64,000 bases of DNA from Sphaerisporangium sp. (GTDB lineage: Bacteria; Actinomycetota; Actinomycetes; Streptosporangiales; Streptosporangiaceae): positions 28,897-92,896 of the forward strand of contig JAOPYI010000255.1 in NCBI GenBank assembly GCA_025964675.1, in the 5' to 3' direction. Each line of letters starts with the position of its first letter. Position 1 is the stretch's first letter. Positions 11,650 through 20,421 of the stretch are shown here, in pieces. The position numbers and the translations under genes are program-made. Under the pieces are notes generated by a model. The model made no database searches. It saw only the letters and a list, made by a program, of their open reading frames with translations, and was not told the origin of the DNA.

Positions 11650-13089
11650 GTGGCAGCACCGCAGAACTACCTCGCGGTCATCAAGGTCGTCGGCATCGGC
11701 GGCGGCGGAGTGAACGCCGTGAACCGGATGATCGAGGAGGGACTCAAGGGCGTCGAGTTCATCGCCATCAACACCGACGCCCAGGCGCTGCTGATGAGTG
11801 ACGCCGACGTCAAGCTGGACGTGGGCCGCGAGCTCACGCGCGGCCTCGGCGCGGGAGCCAATCCCGAGGTCGGGCGCAGGGCCGCCGAGGACCACCGCGA
11901 GGAGATCGAGGAGGTCCTCAAGGGCGCCGACATGGTCTTCGTCACGGCGGGAGAGGGCGGCGGCACCGGCACCGGCGGCGCGCCCGTGGTGGCGAACATC
12001 GCCCGGTCGCTCGGCGCGTTGACCATAGGGGTCGTGACCAGGCCGTTCAGCTTCGAGGGCCGGCGCCGCGCGGCGCAGGCCGAGGCCGGGATCGAGACCC
12101 TGCGCGACGAGGTCGACACGCTCATCGTCATCCCGAACGACCGCCTGCTGTCGATCTCCGACCGCCAGGTCAGCGTCCTGGACGCCTTCAAGGCGGCCGA
12201 CCAGGTGCTGCTGTCCGGTGTGCAGGGCATCACCGACCTCATCACCACACCCGGCCTGATCAACCTGGACTTCGCCGACGTGAAGTCGGTCATGTCCGGC
12301 GCGGGTTCGGCGCTGATGGGCATCGGCCACGCGCGCGGCGACGACAGGTCAGTCGCGGCGGCCGAGATGGCGGTCTCCAGCCCGCTGCTGGAGGCCAGCA
12401 TCGACGGCGCCCACGGGGTGCTGCTGTCCATCGCCGGCGGGTCCGACCTCGGTCTCTTCGAGATCAACGAGGCGGCCCAGCTCGTGTCCAACGCGGCCGC
12501 GCTGGACGCCAACATCATCTTCGGCACGGTCATCGACGACGCGCTCGGTGACGAGGTGCGTGTCACGGTGATCGCCGCCGGGTTCGACGAGCCGGCGCCC
12601 GAGAAGGCGGCCGCTCCGCCGCAGCCGGCTGCGCGCGCGCAGCCTCCGGCACGTCCGGCCCCGCAGCCGGCGCCTGTCGCGACCCACTCGTCCGCGATGA
12701 GCCAGCCCGCCCGTCCCGCGATGTCCGGCTTCCCCGCGTCGAAGGCCGAGCCGCCGCGCGTCGAGCAGCGTCCGGCCTCGGTCCGCCCGCTGCCGTCGGC
12801 GCAGCCCGCCCCCGCGGCGGCCACGCCCTCGGTTCCCGAGCCCGCTCCCGCCGACCCGGCCCCCTCGCCGGTCTCGGCCTCGGGTGCCACGCCGTTCGGG
12901 CGTGAGACCGCGGAAGCCTCGCACGGCTCGCAGCCGGAGCAGCAGGCCCAGGGCCCGGTGTCGATCCCCAGGCCGGCGCCCGAGCCGCCCACCCCGATCA
13001 CCTCCCGTGTCTCCGAGCCCGCCCGGCGCCGTCCGGTGGTCTTCGAGGAGCAGGAGGAGGAGCTGGACGTCCCCGACTTCCTGAAGTGA
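11650..13089 (+). CDS. ftsZ: Cell division GTPase FtsZ
   Basis: Tubulin homologue forming the Z ring. The GTPase core covers residues about 1-315, with the GTP-binding signature [13 protein letters not shown] and the T7 loop [11 protein letters not shown] that completes the active site of the next subunit. Residues about 318-465 form a long Pro/Ala/Ser-rich disordered linker, and the protein ends in the conserved tail DVPDFLK, which binds partners such as SepF and FtsW. GTG 11650 gives the standard actinobacterial N-terminus [15 protein letters not shown]; the frame is open another 28 codons upstream (from 11566) but that part is not FtsZ-like. A promoter region precedes it and a strong terminator follows. 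Length 479 residues. Confidence 0.98.
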   Translation: MAAPQNYLAVIKVVGIGGGGVNAVNRMIEEGLKGVEFIAINTDAQALLMSDADVKLDVGRELTRGLGAGANPEVGRRAAEDHREEIEEVLKGADMVFVTAGEGGGTGTGGAPVVANIARSLGALTIGVVTRPFSFEGRRRAAQAEAGIETLRDEVDTLIVIPNDRLLSISDRQVSVLDAFKAADQVLLSGVQGITDLITTPGLINLDFADVKSVMSGAGSALMGIGHARGDDRSVAAAEMAVSSPLLEASIDGAHGVLLSIAGGSDLGLFEINEAAQLVSNAAALDANIIFGTVIDDALGDEVRVTVIAAGFDEPAPEKAAAPPQPAARAQPPARPAPQPAPVATHSSAMSQPARPAMSGFPASKAEPPRVEQRPASVRPLPSAQPAPAAATPSVPEPAPADPAPSPVSASGATPFGRETAEASHGSQPEQQAQGPVSIPRPAPEPPTPITSRVSEPARRRPVVFEEQEEELDVPDFLK

Positions 13090-13094
13090 GCACG

Positions 13095-13143
13095 GGCACG
13101 TGCCGTCCCCCTCCGCTGGGGCGACGGCACGTGCCTCGTTTTT
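13095..13143 (+). terminator. Intrinsic terminator after ftsZ
   Basis: A perfect 13-bp stem GGCACGTGCCGTC / GACGGCACGTGCC (13095-13107 and 13123-13135), with an inner CCCC/GGGG extension, is followed by TCG and five T residues at 13139-13143. It begins six bases after the ftsZ stop and separates ftsZ from the yggS-sepF-ylmG-divIVA group. Confidence 0.9.
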
Positions 13144-13208
13144 CGGCCCCTGCCGTACGCTGAAGCGACCATCCGTTTCCTGAACTCCTGAAGTGACCGA
13201 ACCCCCAC

Positions 13209-13919
13209 GTGAAGAACGCGAACACCACGCGCCGCGATGAGATCGCCGCGGGCCTCGCCGAGGTGGAGCGCCGGATCGCCGGCGCCTGCGAGACGGCCGG
13301 GCGCGCCCGCCACGAGATCACCCTTGTCGCGGTCACCAAGACCTATCCCGCCTCCGATGTGAGAATCCTCACCGGGCTCGGCGTCCGCGACGTCGGCGAG
13401 AACCGCGACCAGGAGGCGGCGGCCAAGGCGAGTGAGTGCGCCGACCTGCCGCTGACGTGGCATTTCGTCGGGCAGCTCCAGACCAACAAGGCGAGGTCCG
13501 TGGTGTCCTACGCCGATGTGATCCACTCCGTCGACCGCGCCCGGCTGGCCGAGGCGCTGGGCCGTGAGGCCGTCAAGGCGGGCCGGCGGGTCACCTGCCT
13601 GGTGCAGGTGGCGCTGGACGACGATCCTGGCCGTGGTGGTGTCGTGCCCGCCCAGCTGCCGGCGCTGGCGGACCTGATCGCGGTGACCGAGGGGCTCGCG
13701 CTCGGCGGGGTCATGGCGGTGGCCCCGTTGGGAGGCGATCCGGGTAGGGCGTTCGCGAGGCTTTTGGGGCTTTCATTCGCTCTGCGGGTGGAACATCCAC
13801 ATGCGTCGGTCGTTTCGGCCGGAATGAGCGGAGACCTGACCCAAGCGATAGCCCATGGAGCGACACACCTGCGTGTCGGTACGGCGTTGCTCGGTCGCCG
13901 GAAGCCCTTCGTCAGGTAA
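13209..13919 (+). CDS. YggS/YlmE family PLP-binding homeostasis protein
   Basis: Member of the PROSC/YggS family, single-domain PLP-binding TIM barrels that buffer pyridoxal phosphate and have no firm catalytic activity. The 236 residues include the PLP lysine in VAVTKTYPASDV, the GVRDVGENRDQEA strand-loop, WHFVGQLQTNKAR, and the phosphate-binding end SAGMSGDLTQAIAHG-ATHLRVGTALLG. The start is a GTG at 13209 with only a weak ribosome binding site. The gene lies between ftsZ and sepF, where ylmE sits in Gram-positive dcw clusters; the ylmD laccase-like gene often found between ftsZ and ylmE is absent. Confidence 0.93.
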   Translation: MKNANTTRRDEIAAGLAEVERRIAGACETAGRARHEITLVAVTKTYPASDVRILTGLGVRDVGENRDQEAAAKASECADLPLTWHFVGQLQTNKARSVVSYADVIHSVDRARLAEALGREAVKAGRRVTCLVQVALDDDPGRGGVVPAQLPALADLIAVTEGLALGGVMAVAPLGGDPGRAFARLLGLSFALRVEHPHASVVSAGMSGDLTQAIAHGATHLRVGTALLGRRKPFVR

Positions 13920-14025
13920 TGTCCCCCCGAGTGGACCTTGATGTCCATCTATCCGAGCAGAGGTCGACAGCGGTGCCTTAGGTTGCCTTGGGTACGGCGA
14001 CCATGAGCAGGAGGACGACGTAGCG

Positions 14026-14535
14026 ATGGCCGGCGCGATGCGCAAGATGGCGGTCTACCTCGGTCTCGTGGAGGACGACCGCTACCCGGATTATGGCAAT
14101 TACCCCGACGACGACGATTACACGGACGACTACGTCGACCGGCGCCGCGGTGACGAGCGTGGGCTTGGAACGCCCCAAGAGGGCCAGGAAGAGGTCGAGA
14201 CCCCCGTCCCCGCTCCGAGGTCGGGCTCCGCCGTCGTCGAGCGCCGTACGACCGATCTGGCGCGTATCACGACCCTCCACCCGCGTACGTACAACGAGGC
14301 GCGGACGATCGGCGAGCACTTCCGAGAAGGCACTCCTGTCATCATGAACTTGACAGAAATGGTCGACAGCGACGCGAAACGGCTTGTTGATTTCGCGGCA
14401 GGTCTGGTCTTTGGCCTACATGGCAGCATTGAACGTGTTACCAACAAGGTGTTCCTGTTGTCCCCTGCCAATGTCGAGGTGACCGCCGAGGACAAGGCCC
14501 GAATCGCGGAACGCGGGTTCTTCAACCAGAGCTAG
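14026..14535 (+). CDS. sepF: Cell division protein SepF
   Basis: Membrane-associated FtsZ anchor and ring organiser. The 169 residues comprise a short amphipathic N-terminus ([14 protein letters not shown]), an acidic Asp/Tyr-rich linker (residues about 20-75), and the C-terminal SepF domain with [27 protein letters not shown] and [20 protein letters not shown]. The start ATG 14026 is preceded by AGGAGGA about ten bases upstream. In actinobacteria that lack FtsA and ZipA, SepF is the main membrane tether of FtsZ. It is the second gene of the group after ftsZ. Confidence 0.96.
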   Translation: MAGAMRKMAVYLGLVEDDRYPDYGNYPDDDDYTDDYVDRRRGDERGLGTPQEGQEEVETPVPAPRSGSAVVERRTTDLARITTLHPRTYNEARTIGEHFREGTPVIMNLTEMVDSDAKRLVDFAAGLVFGLHGSIERVTNKVFLLSPANVEVTAEDKARIAERGFFNQS

Positions 14536-14617
14536 AGTTCCATCATGAACAGTGAACGGCCACTCATGGCCCACCCGTACCGAGGTCGGCAGATCGGGAT
14601 GGAGGCAGGACGCGACC

Positions 14618-14908
14618 GTGGGGATCGTTAGGGACATCTTGGTCGCGGTCCTGTCGATCTATCTCGTACTACTGATCGGCAGAATGATCTTCGAGACGGT
14701 GCAGGCGTTCGCCCGCTCCTGGCGCCCCACAGGGGTCGTCCTGGTGCTGGCGGAGGCCACGTACACGGTAACCGATCCACCTCTCAAGTTCCTCCGCCGT
14801 TTCATTCCGCCCCTCCGGTTGGGTACGGTGGCCTTTGACCTAAGCTTCACAGTGCTGTTCATTGTGGTCTTGGTCATGATCCAAATCGTGTCCGCGCTTC
14901 GTTTTTGA
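14618..14908 (+). CDS. ylmG: YggT/YlmG family membrane protein
   Basis: Small membrane protein of the YggT family, encoded next to sepF in most Gram-positive dcw clusters; its exact role in division or membrane organisation is unclear. The 96 residues form two transmembrane helices flanking the conserved segment FARSWRPTGVVLVLAEA-TYTVTDPPLKFLRRFIPPLR. GTG 14618 is chosen because it begins the conserved N-terminus (GIVRDILVAVL) and has GGAGG at 14601-14605; the open frame extends 22 codons upstream without conservation. Confidence 0.92.
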   Translation: MGIVRDILVAVLSIYLVLLIGRMIFETVQAFARSWRPTGVVLVLAEATYTVTDPPLKFLRRFIPPLRLGTVAFDLSFTVLFIVVLVMIQIVSALRF

Positions 14909-14956
14909 TCGGGTACCGTCCTCCGGACAGACTCCGAGCGCGCCAAGGAGACCGAA

Positions 14957-15826
14957 ATGCCGCTGACGCCCGCTGATGTGCGGAACAAGCAGTTCAGTAC
15001 CACCCGGCTCAGGCCGGGGTACGACGAGGAAGAAGTCGACGCCTTCCTTGATGAGGTGGAGGCCGAGCTCGACCGCCTCATCCAGGAGAACGAGGAGCTT
15101 CGTGCGAAGCTGACCGAGTGTCTGCGCGGCAAGGTGCCGGGTGGGATGGGCATGAGCATGGCGCCGGCGCCGGTCGCCGAGCCCAAGCCCGAGATGATGA
15201 TGCCCCAGCCGGAGCCCATGAAGCCGCCGGAGCCCATCAGGCCCGAGCCGGTCCCCGTCGGGATGGGTATGCCGCCCGCCGAGGACAACATGGACACCGC
15301 CGCCCGCGTGCTGGCTCTGGCGCAGCAGACCGCGGACCAGGCCATCGCCGACGCGCGCCGCGAGGCCGACGAGACGGTCACCCGTGCCCGGCGCGAGGCC
15401 GACGAGGTTCTCGGCAAGGCCCGCCGCCAGGCCGAGCAGATCATCGGTGACGCCCGTGCCCGCGCTGAGACGCTAGAGCGCGACGCCCAGGAGCGCCACA
15501 GGCAGGCGATGGGCTCGCTGGTGCAGACCCGTGACGAGCTGGAGCGCAAGGTCGAGGAGCTGCGGAGCTTCGAGCGTGAGTACCGCAGCAGGCTCAAGCT
15601 GTACCTCGAGAACCAGCTCGCCGAGCTCAACGTGTCGGCCGAGGCCAGCGGCGGCTTCCCCGTCGTGGGCGCCCAGATGGGCGGCGCTCCGCCGATGTCC
15701 CACGCTGTCGTCCCCGGTGGCCAGCAGCAGATCCCCGGTGGCCAGAACAACCCGTTCGGCCCCGAGTCCTCGCAGCACTCCAACGCCTTCCAGGGAGTCG
15801 ACGGCCCCCACAACGATCGCCGTTAA
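14957..15826 (+). CDS. divIVA: DivIVA/Wag31 polar growth scaffold
   Basis: Coiled-coil protein that marks curved membrane and drives tip extension in actinobacteria. The 289 residues begin with the DivIVA lipid-binding domain (FSTTRLRPGYDEEEVDAFL), followed by a first short coiled coil, a Pro/Met/Glu-rich low-complexity linker (residues about 60-110), a long Ala/Arg/Glu-rich coiled coil (about 115-215) and a Gly/Gln/Asn-rich tail. CCAAGGAGACC precedes the ATG. Its place at the end of the dcw cluster matches Mycobacterium and Streptomyces. Confidence 0.97.
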   Translation: MPLTPADVRNKQFSTTRLRPGYDEEEVDAFLDEVEAELDRLIQENEELRAKLTECLRGKVPGGMGMSMAPAPVAEPKPEMMMPQPEPMKPPEPIRPEPVPVGMGMPPAEDNMDTAARVLALAQQTADQAIADARREADETVTRARREADEVLGKARRQAEQIIGDARARAETLERDAQERHRQAMGSLVQTRDELERKVEELRSFEREYRSRLKLYLENQLAELNVSAEASGGFPVVGAQMGGAPPMSHAVVPGGQQQIPGGQNNPFGPESSQHSNAFQGVDGPHNDRR

Positions 15827-15870
15827 GGTAACGGGTCAGGTTCCTCACCGACCCGCGACTGGGAGTCCCT

Positions 15871-18036
15871 GTGATCTACCTCAGCGCCATTCTGGTCGTA
15901 CTCGCCTTCGGCCTGCTGGTCGCGGGCGTGGTGACCGGAACAGCGGTCCTGGTCATGTGGTCGATCGTGGTCAGCGTGCTGTCCGCGGTCTTCCTTATGA
16001 TCGGGGCGCTGCTGCGACGCCACGAGTTGTTCCCCTCCGGTGGCACGCCGGCGGCCACGGCGCCGCCGATGCCTCCGGCAGGCGCCGGCGTCGCGGGTGG
16101 CATGATGGGCCGTCCCGGGGCGGTTGCCTCCTCAGCGGCCCCGCCGCGCGGGGCCTCCTCTCAGCTGGTCCATCCCCTGGCCGCGCCCCACACGATGCAC
16201 CAGACCGCCACGCTGGCTTCGCCGCGGGGGTTTCCCTCGGCCGCGGCCCGCGGCCCTTCGGGCGCGGGGGGCATCTCCTCTCCTGACGCGATCGTGCTGG
16301 TGATCCCGGGGCGCAAGCGGTTGCACCTCCCCGGGTGCCGCCAGCTCGCCGGGCGCGAGACCGAGGAGCTCACGTACGAAGAGGCCCGCGAGGAGGGCTT
16401 CACGGCGTGCACCACATGTCTCCCTGACGGCTACAAACCGGACACCGCATACAAGTCGGAGGCCGGACGCACAACGGAGACCATCACTCGTACGCCAGAG
16501 CCCGGCCGCACGTCCGACCCTGGCGTGAGGTCCGAGGCTGGTCGCGCATCTGAGGTGGGTCACCGGTCCGAAGCCGGTCGTACGTCCGAGACTGGCGGCA
16601 AGCCGGAAATCGGTGACAAACCCGACTCGGCACACAAGTCCGAGACGGCACGTAAGTCCGGGACTGGTCACAAGTCCGAGGAGACGCGGCCGGTGACCCA
16701 GGTCCCCGCCGAGTCGGCGATGGAGTCCACCGAGAAAACCCCCGGGCGCGCCGGGCCTCCAGTCGGCTCCTCCACCACGTCGTCTCCCCCCTCCATCGCT
16801 TCTCCTACCTCTTCTACCGCTGCCGACGCCGACGCCGAGCGTTCCGATGGGGGGCAGGCCTCCACATGGAGGTCCGAGGCATGGTTCGCGGCCCGGTCCT
16901 CGGGCTCGTCCGCGAGCAAGCCCACTCAGAGTCCGCCGGCCGACACGGCTTCCAGCAAGCCCGGAGACTCCCCCTCCTCGTCGAAGCGGCCTGGCGCGTC
17001 GGCTGAGCCGATCGCCGTATCGGCACCTCCCATAGAGCTTCCAGAGGCCGTCACCCCTTTCCAGGCGTTCAAGCGCTCGGATTCGCCCAAGCCGCCCGCC
17101 AGTACGGGCAAGCCCTCGACCGGCGAAGCCAAGCCCGGCGAAGCGAGGCCAGGGGAGCCGAGTGGCGGGAAGCCTGGAGAGCCGGGCGGCGGGAGGCCTC
17201 GCACGACGCCGTCCGATACCTCCGGCGCCAGTGCGGGCAAGCCCGGAGCAGTCGGCAAGAAGCCCGTTGCGGCTCCTGATGACGACGATGAACCGGTGGT
17301 CGTGGTCAGCGGTTCCTCCCGTCCGGCCGACGCCCCCCGCAAGCCGGACAGCACCGGTAAGTCGGACAGCACGAGCAAGCTGGACACCATCGGCAAGTCG
17401 AACGACTCTGGCAAGACGAACGGCTCCGGCAACGGTTCGGAGACCGGCGAGCCGGTCGCGCCCGCGAAGAGCGCCGAGCCGGCGAAGAGCGCCAGGCCCG
17501 GAAACAGTGCCGGACCTGAGAAGGCCGCTGGATCCGCGAAGATCACCGACTCCGTGAAGAGCCCAAAGCCGACGAAGGCCGGCGAGCCCGGGAAGAGCTC
17601 GGCCCCGGGGAGGTCTTCGGCACCGGACACGAGCACGACGGCCCTGAGGAGCGAAGGCTCCACTGAGGCCGCCCCCAAGCCGGCTCCGGCCGCCGAGAGG
17701 CCTTTGAAGCCGGCGGCGGGCGGTGGCTCGACTCAGGCGGCGAGCCCCGCGGACAAGCCGAGGGATGCGCAGGACAAGCCAAAGGACGCCGGCGACAGGT
17801 CGATGGATGCCGGCGACAGGTCCAGGGACGCCCACGACAAGCCGAGGAAGAGCGAGCCGACCGTCGAGGTGATGCGCCCAGGCATCGTCAAGGTCATCTC
17901 CGGCACCCGGCGGTACCACAGCTCCGCCTGCCCGATGATCAAGGCATCGGACCCCGGCACCCTCGAGACGATGTCCAGGGCCGACGCCGAGGCCGCCGGC
18001 CTCACCCACTGCTCGGTCTGCGACCGCGACGACTGA
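15871..18036 (+). CDS. Membrane-anchored protein with two HxxxC...CxxC zinc-type modules
   Basis: Unrecognised 721-residue protein. Two transmembrane helices (about 2-24 and 28-48) are followed by a Pro/Ala/Gly-rich stretch. A first cysteine module has H152, C156, C180 and C183. A very long Ser/Thr/Lys/Pro/Gly-rich disordered region (about 190-660) follows, with degenerate short repeats such as KSE-, RTSE- and GKSD-like units. A second module at the extreme C-terminus has H683, C687, C714 and C717. Both modules read V-x-V-I-x-G-x-x-R-[LY]-H-x3-C, then a [ST]-x2-[ED]-A-x3-G-[FL]-T-x-C-[TS]-x-C end. This resembles the small Ada-type zinc domains found at the ends of some surface and nuclease proteins; metal binding is inferred. 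GTG 15871 has GGGAG six bases upstream. It is 44 bp behind divIVA and probably co-transcribed. Confidence 0.85.
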   Translation: MIYLSAILVVLAFGLLVAGVVTGTAVLVMWSIVVSVLSAVFLMIGALLRRHELFPSGGTPAATAPPMPPAGAGVAGGMMGRPGAVASSAAPPRGASSQLVHPLAAPHTMHQTATLASPRGFPSAAARGPSGAGGISSPDAIVLVIPGRKRLHLPGCRQLAGRETEELTYEEAREEGFTACTTCLPDGYKPDTAYKSEAGRTTETITRTPEPGRTSDPGVRSEAGRASEVGHRSEAGRTSETGGKPEIGDKPDSAHKSETARKSGTGHKSEETRPVTQVPAESAMESTEKTPGRAGPPVGSSTTSSPPSIASPTSSTAADADAERSDGGQASTWRSEAWFAARSSGSSASKPTQSPPADTASSKPGDSPSSSKRPGASAEPIAVSAPPIELPEAVTPFQAFKRSDSPKPPASTGKPSTGEAKPGEARPGEPSGGKPGEPGGGRPRTTPSDTSGASAGKPGAVGKKPVAAPDDDDEPVVVVSGSSRPADAPRKPDSTGKSDSTSKLDTIGKSNDSGKTNGSGNGSETGEPVAPAKSAEPAKSARPGNSAGPEKAAGSAKITDSVKSPKPTKAGEPGKSSAPGRSSAPDTSTTALRSEGSTEAAPKPAPAAERPLKPAAGGGSTQAASPADKPRDAQDKPKDAGDRSMDAGDRSRDAHDKPRKSEPTVEVMRPGIVKVISGTRRYHSSACPMIKASDPGTLETMSRADAEAAGLTHCSVCDRDD

Positions 18037-18175
18037 CGCCACAGACAGCGAAGTGCGTGCCGAAGCCGATCGTGTTGGGCTCCTCCAGCTCGGCAACGAG
18101 ACGGTGGCGGGAGCTGAGCAGAGCACCCTGCACGACCTGCTCCACCGTGCCGTCACCCACCGCTGATCTGATCGT

Positions 18176-18529
18176 CTACTGCCCCAAGTCGAACGACGCC
18201 TCGGGTCGGGGCCTGCCGCCGACGAAATCCATGGACTCGCGGGCGAGTTGCGGCCACGCCTGTTCGGAGGCCGGATCGAGGCTGAACCACTCCTTCATGG
18301 GCGTGCCCTTGTTCGCGTCGAAGCGCACGCCCTCACCGGCGGCGACGAGCAGGTCGACCCGCGCCCGGGGAAGCTTCACAACCAGCCGATCTCTGACCAG
18401 CATCGCGAAGATCTTGTTCTGGATTCTCAGCGCGCTCGAGCCGAACCCGGTGCCCGGGCGCGGCGGGGTCACACCGGGCATGCCGACCATCTCATACACC
18501 AGGTCGTCGAAACGGTCTTGAGGGATCAT
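18176..18529 (-). CDS. Conserved protein, TfoX/YjbR-like fold (uncertain)
   Basis: A 117-residue cytoplasmic protein. The stretch NKIFAMLVRDRLVVKLPRAR, followed by a helix and VRFDANKGTPMKEWFSL, resembles the TfoX N-terminal and MmcQ/YjbR families, but I would not assign a function. ATG 18529 is supported by a near-perfect AAGGAGGT (18537-18544 on the complement) seven bases upstream; an ATG 24 codons upstream has no such site. It converges with the preceding large membrane-protein gene. Confidence 0.7.
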   Translation of the reverse strand: MIPQDRFDDLVYEMVGMPGVTPPRPGTGFGSSALRIQNKIFAMLVRDRLVVKLPRARVDLLVAAGEGVRFDANKGTPMKEWFSLDPASEQAWPQLARESMDFVGGRPRPEASFDLGQ

Positions 18530-18886
18530 TGCCGCTACCTCCTTGCCGCTGGCGAGTTTAAACGCGAGCACCGACAATCCCCCCGGCCCCTTTCCCGCCA
18601 CCTCCGCCGTAATGTCGTTCTTCGTTCGGCGTCATACCGGAGCATTCGCCGCACTCTCGGATGAGGCGAATGCATGGCATCGCGACGAGAATGGTAAAAG
18701 GGTGCCCGGAATGTTTCTCTGTGGTGGCCTTCCCAGCTGCCCTCGTAAGCCTGCCGCACGCCGAAGCCGTCGCGCACACCGGCCGTTCGGCGGGCCGCGA
18801 TCGTCGGCTAATAAGGGGTGTGTGTACCGGAATCGCCGGTCTCGGCAGATCGAACCGGTCGATCGCTCGCGGCGCAGGATCGGATC
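18530..18886. other. Divergent intergenic region
   Basis: Gap between the - strand TfoX/YjbR-like gene and the + strand hydrolase. It holds the AAGGAGGT ribosome binding site of the former and a -10-like TAAACT on the - strand (complement of 18555-18560). I see no convincing -35, no RNA gene and no conserved reading frame in the remainder. Confidence 0.5.
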
Positions 18887-20374
18887 ATGCACAGAATGAG
18901 ATCCGTCGCCGCAGGTCTCGCGGCCGCCGCCTTGCTCCTGTCGCTCCCGTGCGCGGCCGTGTCCGCTCGCGCGGGTATCGCTCGCCACGCGGGCCCGGCA
19001 TGCCCCCCGGGGGCGACCTGCGGGACCCTGCGTGTCCCGCTGGACCGTGACAGTCCCTCGGCGGGCAGCACCACCATCACCTACGCGCTGGTCCACAGGC
19101 ATGACACCTCGCGGCCCGCGGAGGGGACGATCGTGCCGAACCCGGGCGGGCCCGGCGTCGCGGTTATCGGTCACCGGGACTATGCCGGGGAGTACGGTCA
19201 CCTGCTGGACAGCCACGATCTGCTGCTGGTCGACCCTCGCGGGGTCGGCGGGTCGGGCCCGTTGCGGTGCGACTCGGCGAGGTGGAGTGACCTGTCCGGT
19301 TCCCGCCTGCTGGCGCTGGAGGCGGTCCGCGCCTGCGGGCGGGAGATCGGTGCCCGGCGCCGCTACTACACCACGGCCGCCGCCGCCGACGACATCGACG
19401 CCGTACGGGCGCACCTGGGGATCGGCAAGCTGGACCTGCTCGGCCAGTCGTATGGCACATACCTGATGACCGTCTACGCCGAGCGGCATCCCAAGCGCGT
19501 GCGCTCAATCGTCATGTCCTCGGCCTACCCCGTGGACTTCGACATGCTGGGCGGGCCCGCCGCCCGGGCCATGCGCAGGTCCGTCCACCTGCTGTGCCGC
19601 CGGTCCGGCGGTGCCTGCGACGGGGACGCGGTGCTGGACGACCTGCGGACCATGGCACGGCGGCTGGAGGACCGGCCGATCCGCTACCCGGGCGGCGTCC
19701 TGGACGACACGGCGCTCGCGAGCACCGTGTACAAGCTCGCCTCCAGCCATGTGGAGCTGTACGGAAGGTTGCCCGAGGCCCTGCGCCTGGCGGTCCAGCG
19801 GGATGCCGAACCCCTTGTGGCGCTGGCCGAACGGGTACGGCCGATCAGCGGGTCGGCCGCGCGCGGAGGGAACTTCAGCCTGCCGATGTACGTGACGGTG
19901 ACGTGCAACGACTACCCGGCCTTGTGGGACCGGCGTGCCCCGGTGCGGGAGCGGTTCAAGCAGTACGCCTCGCGGGTGGCGCGGCTGGACCCGGCCGACT
20001 ACCGGCCGTTCAGGCCGGAGGCGTGGATCGGCGGGATCGTCGACCTCGGGGACTTCTGCGTCCGCTGGCCGGACCGCGTGGCGCCGGCGCGCTACGGCTC
20101 CGGACGGTTGCCCGACGTCCCCGTGCTGGTCCTGTCGGGAGAGCTGGACCTCAGTACCCCGACCGAGGAGGGGCTGCTGGCGGCCGAGCAGTACCGCGAC
20201 GCCGAAGTGATCGAGGTCCCGAGCACCGGCCACGTCGCGGAGAAGGAGGAAAGGGCCTCCTCCTGCGTGATCTCGCTGGAGACCCAGTTCATCCGCAGAG
20301 GGCGGGTCGGCGACCGCACATGCCTGAGCCGGATCCCCCCGGTGGAGATCCGCTCGGCGGCCGAGATGAAGTGA
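18887..20374 (+). CDS. Secreted alpha/beta hydrolase, tripeptidyl-aminopeptidase-like (S33)
   Basis: Probable exported serine peptidase of the prolyl/tripeptidyl aminopeptidase type. The start ATG 18887 gives a clear signal peptide (MHRMRSVAAGLAAAALLL then SLPCAAVSARA). The catalytic triad is visible: nucleophile S188 in GQSYGT, Asp in LSGELDLSTP and His in STGHVAE. The oxyanion segment is VPNPGGPG, and a lid region with several cysteines lies between. The 495-residue length fits actinomycete Tap-like enzymes that trim peptides from secreted proteins. It stands alone, with a hairpin terminator shared with ileS at its 3' end. Substrate is inferred from family only. Confidence 0.85.
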   Translation: MHRMRSVAAGLAAAALLLSLPCAAVSARAGIARHAGPACPPGATCGTLRVPLDRDSPSAGSTTITYALVHRHDTSRPAEGTIVPNPGGPGVAVIGHRDYAGEYGHLLDSHDLLLVDPRGVGGSGPLRCDSARWSDLSGSRLLALEAVRACGREIGARRRYYTTAAAADDIDAVRAHLGIGKLDLLGQSYGTYLMTVYAERHPKRVRSIVMSSAYPVDFDMLGGPAARAMRRSVHLLCRRSGGACDGDAVLDDLRTMARRLEDRPIRYPGGVLDDTALASTVYKLASSHVELYGRLPEALRLAVQRDAEPLVALAERVRPISGSAARGGNFSLPMYVTVTCNDYPALWDRRAPVRERFKQYASRVARLDPADYRPFRPEAWIGGIVDLGDFCVRWPDRVAPARYGSGRLPDVPVLVLSGELDLSTPTEEGLLAAEQYRDAEVIEVPSTGHVAEKEERASSCVISLETQFIRRGRVGDRTCLSRIPPVEIRSAAEMK

Positions 20375-20380
20375 CGTCCG

Positions 20381-20414
20381 CGGCAGGCCACGGGAGTGGG
20401 CCCGTGGCCTGCCG
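20381..20414. terminator. Bidirectional hairpin between hydrolase and ileS
   Basis: A perfect 14-bp stem CGGCAGGCCACGGG / CCCGTGGCCTGCCG (20381-20394 and 20401-20414) with a 6-base loop lies between the two convergent stop codons. There is no T-run on either side, as is common for actinobacterial terminators. Confidence 0.75.
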
Positions 20415-20421
20415 AAGTTGG

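Noticed and set aside
15118..17678. Several frames opposite to or within the divIVA and double-zinc-module genes
   Set aside because: They mirror the low-complexity coding sequence and carry no independent start signals.
18057..18521. + strand open frame across the TfoX/YjbR-like gene
   Set aside because: The opposite strand has the better ribosome binding site and a family-like sequence; this frame is its shadow.
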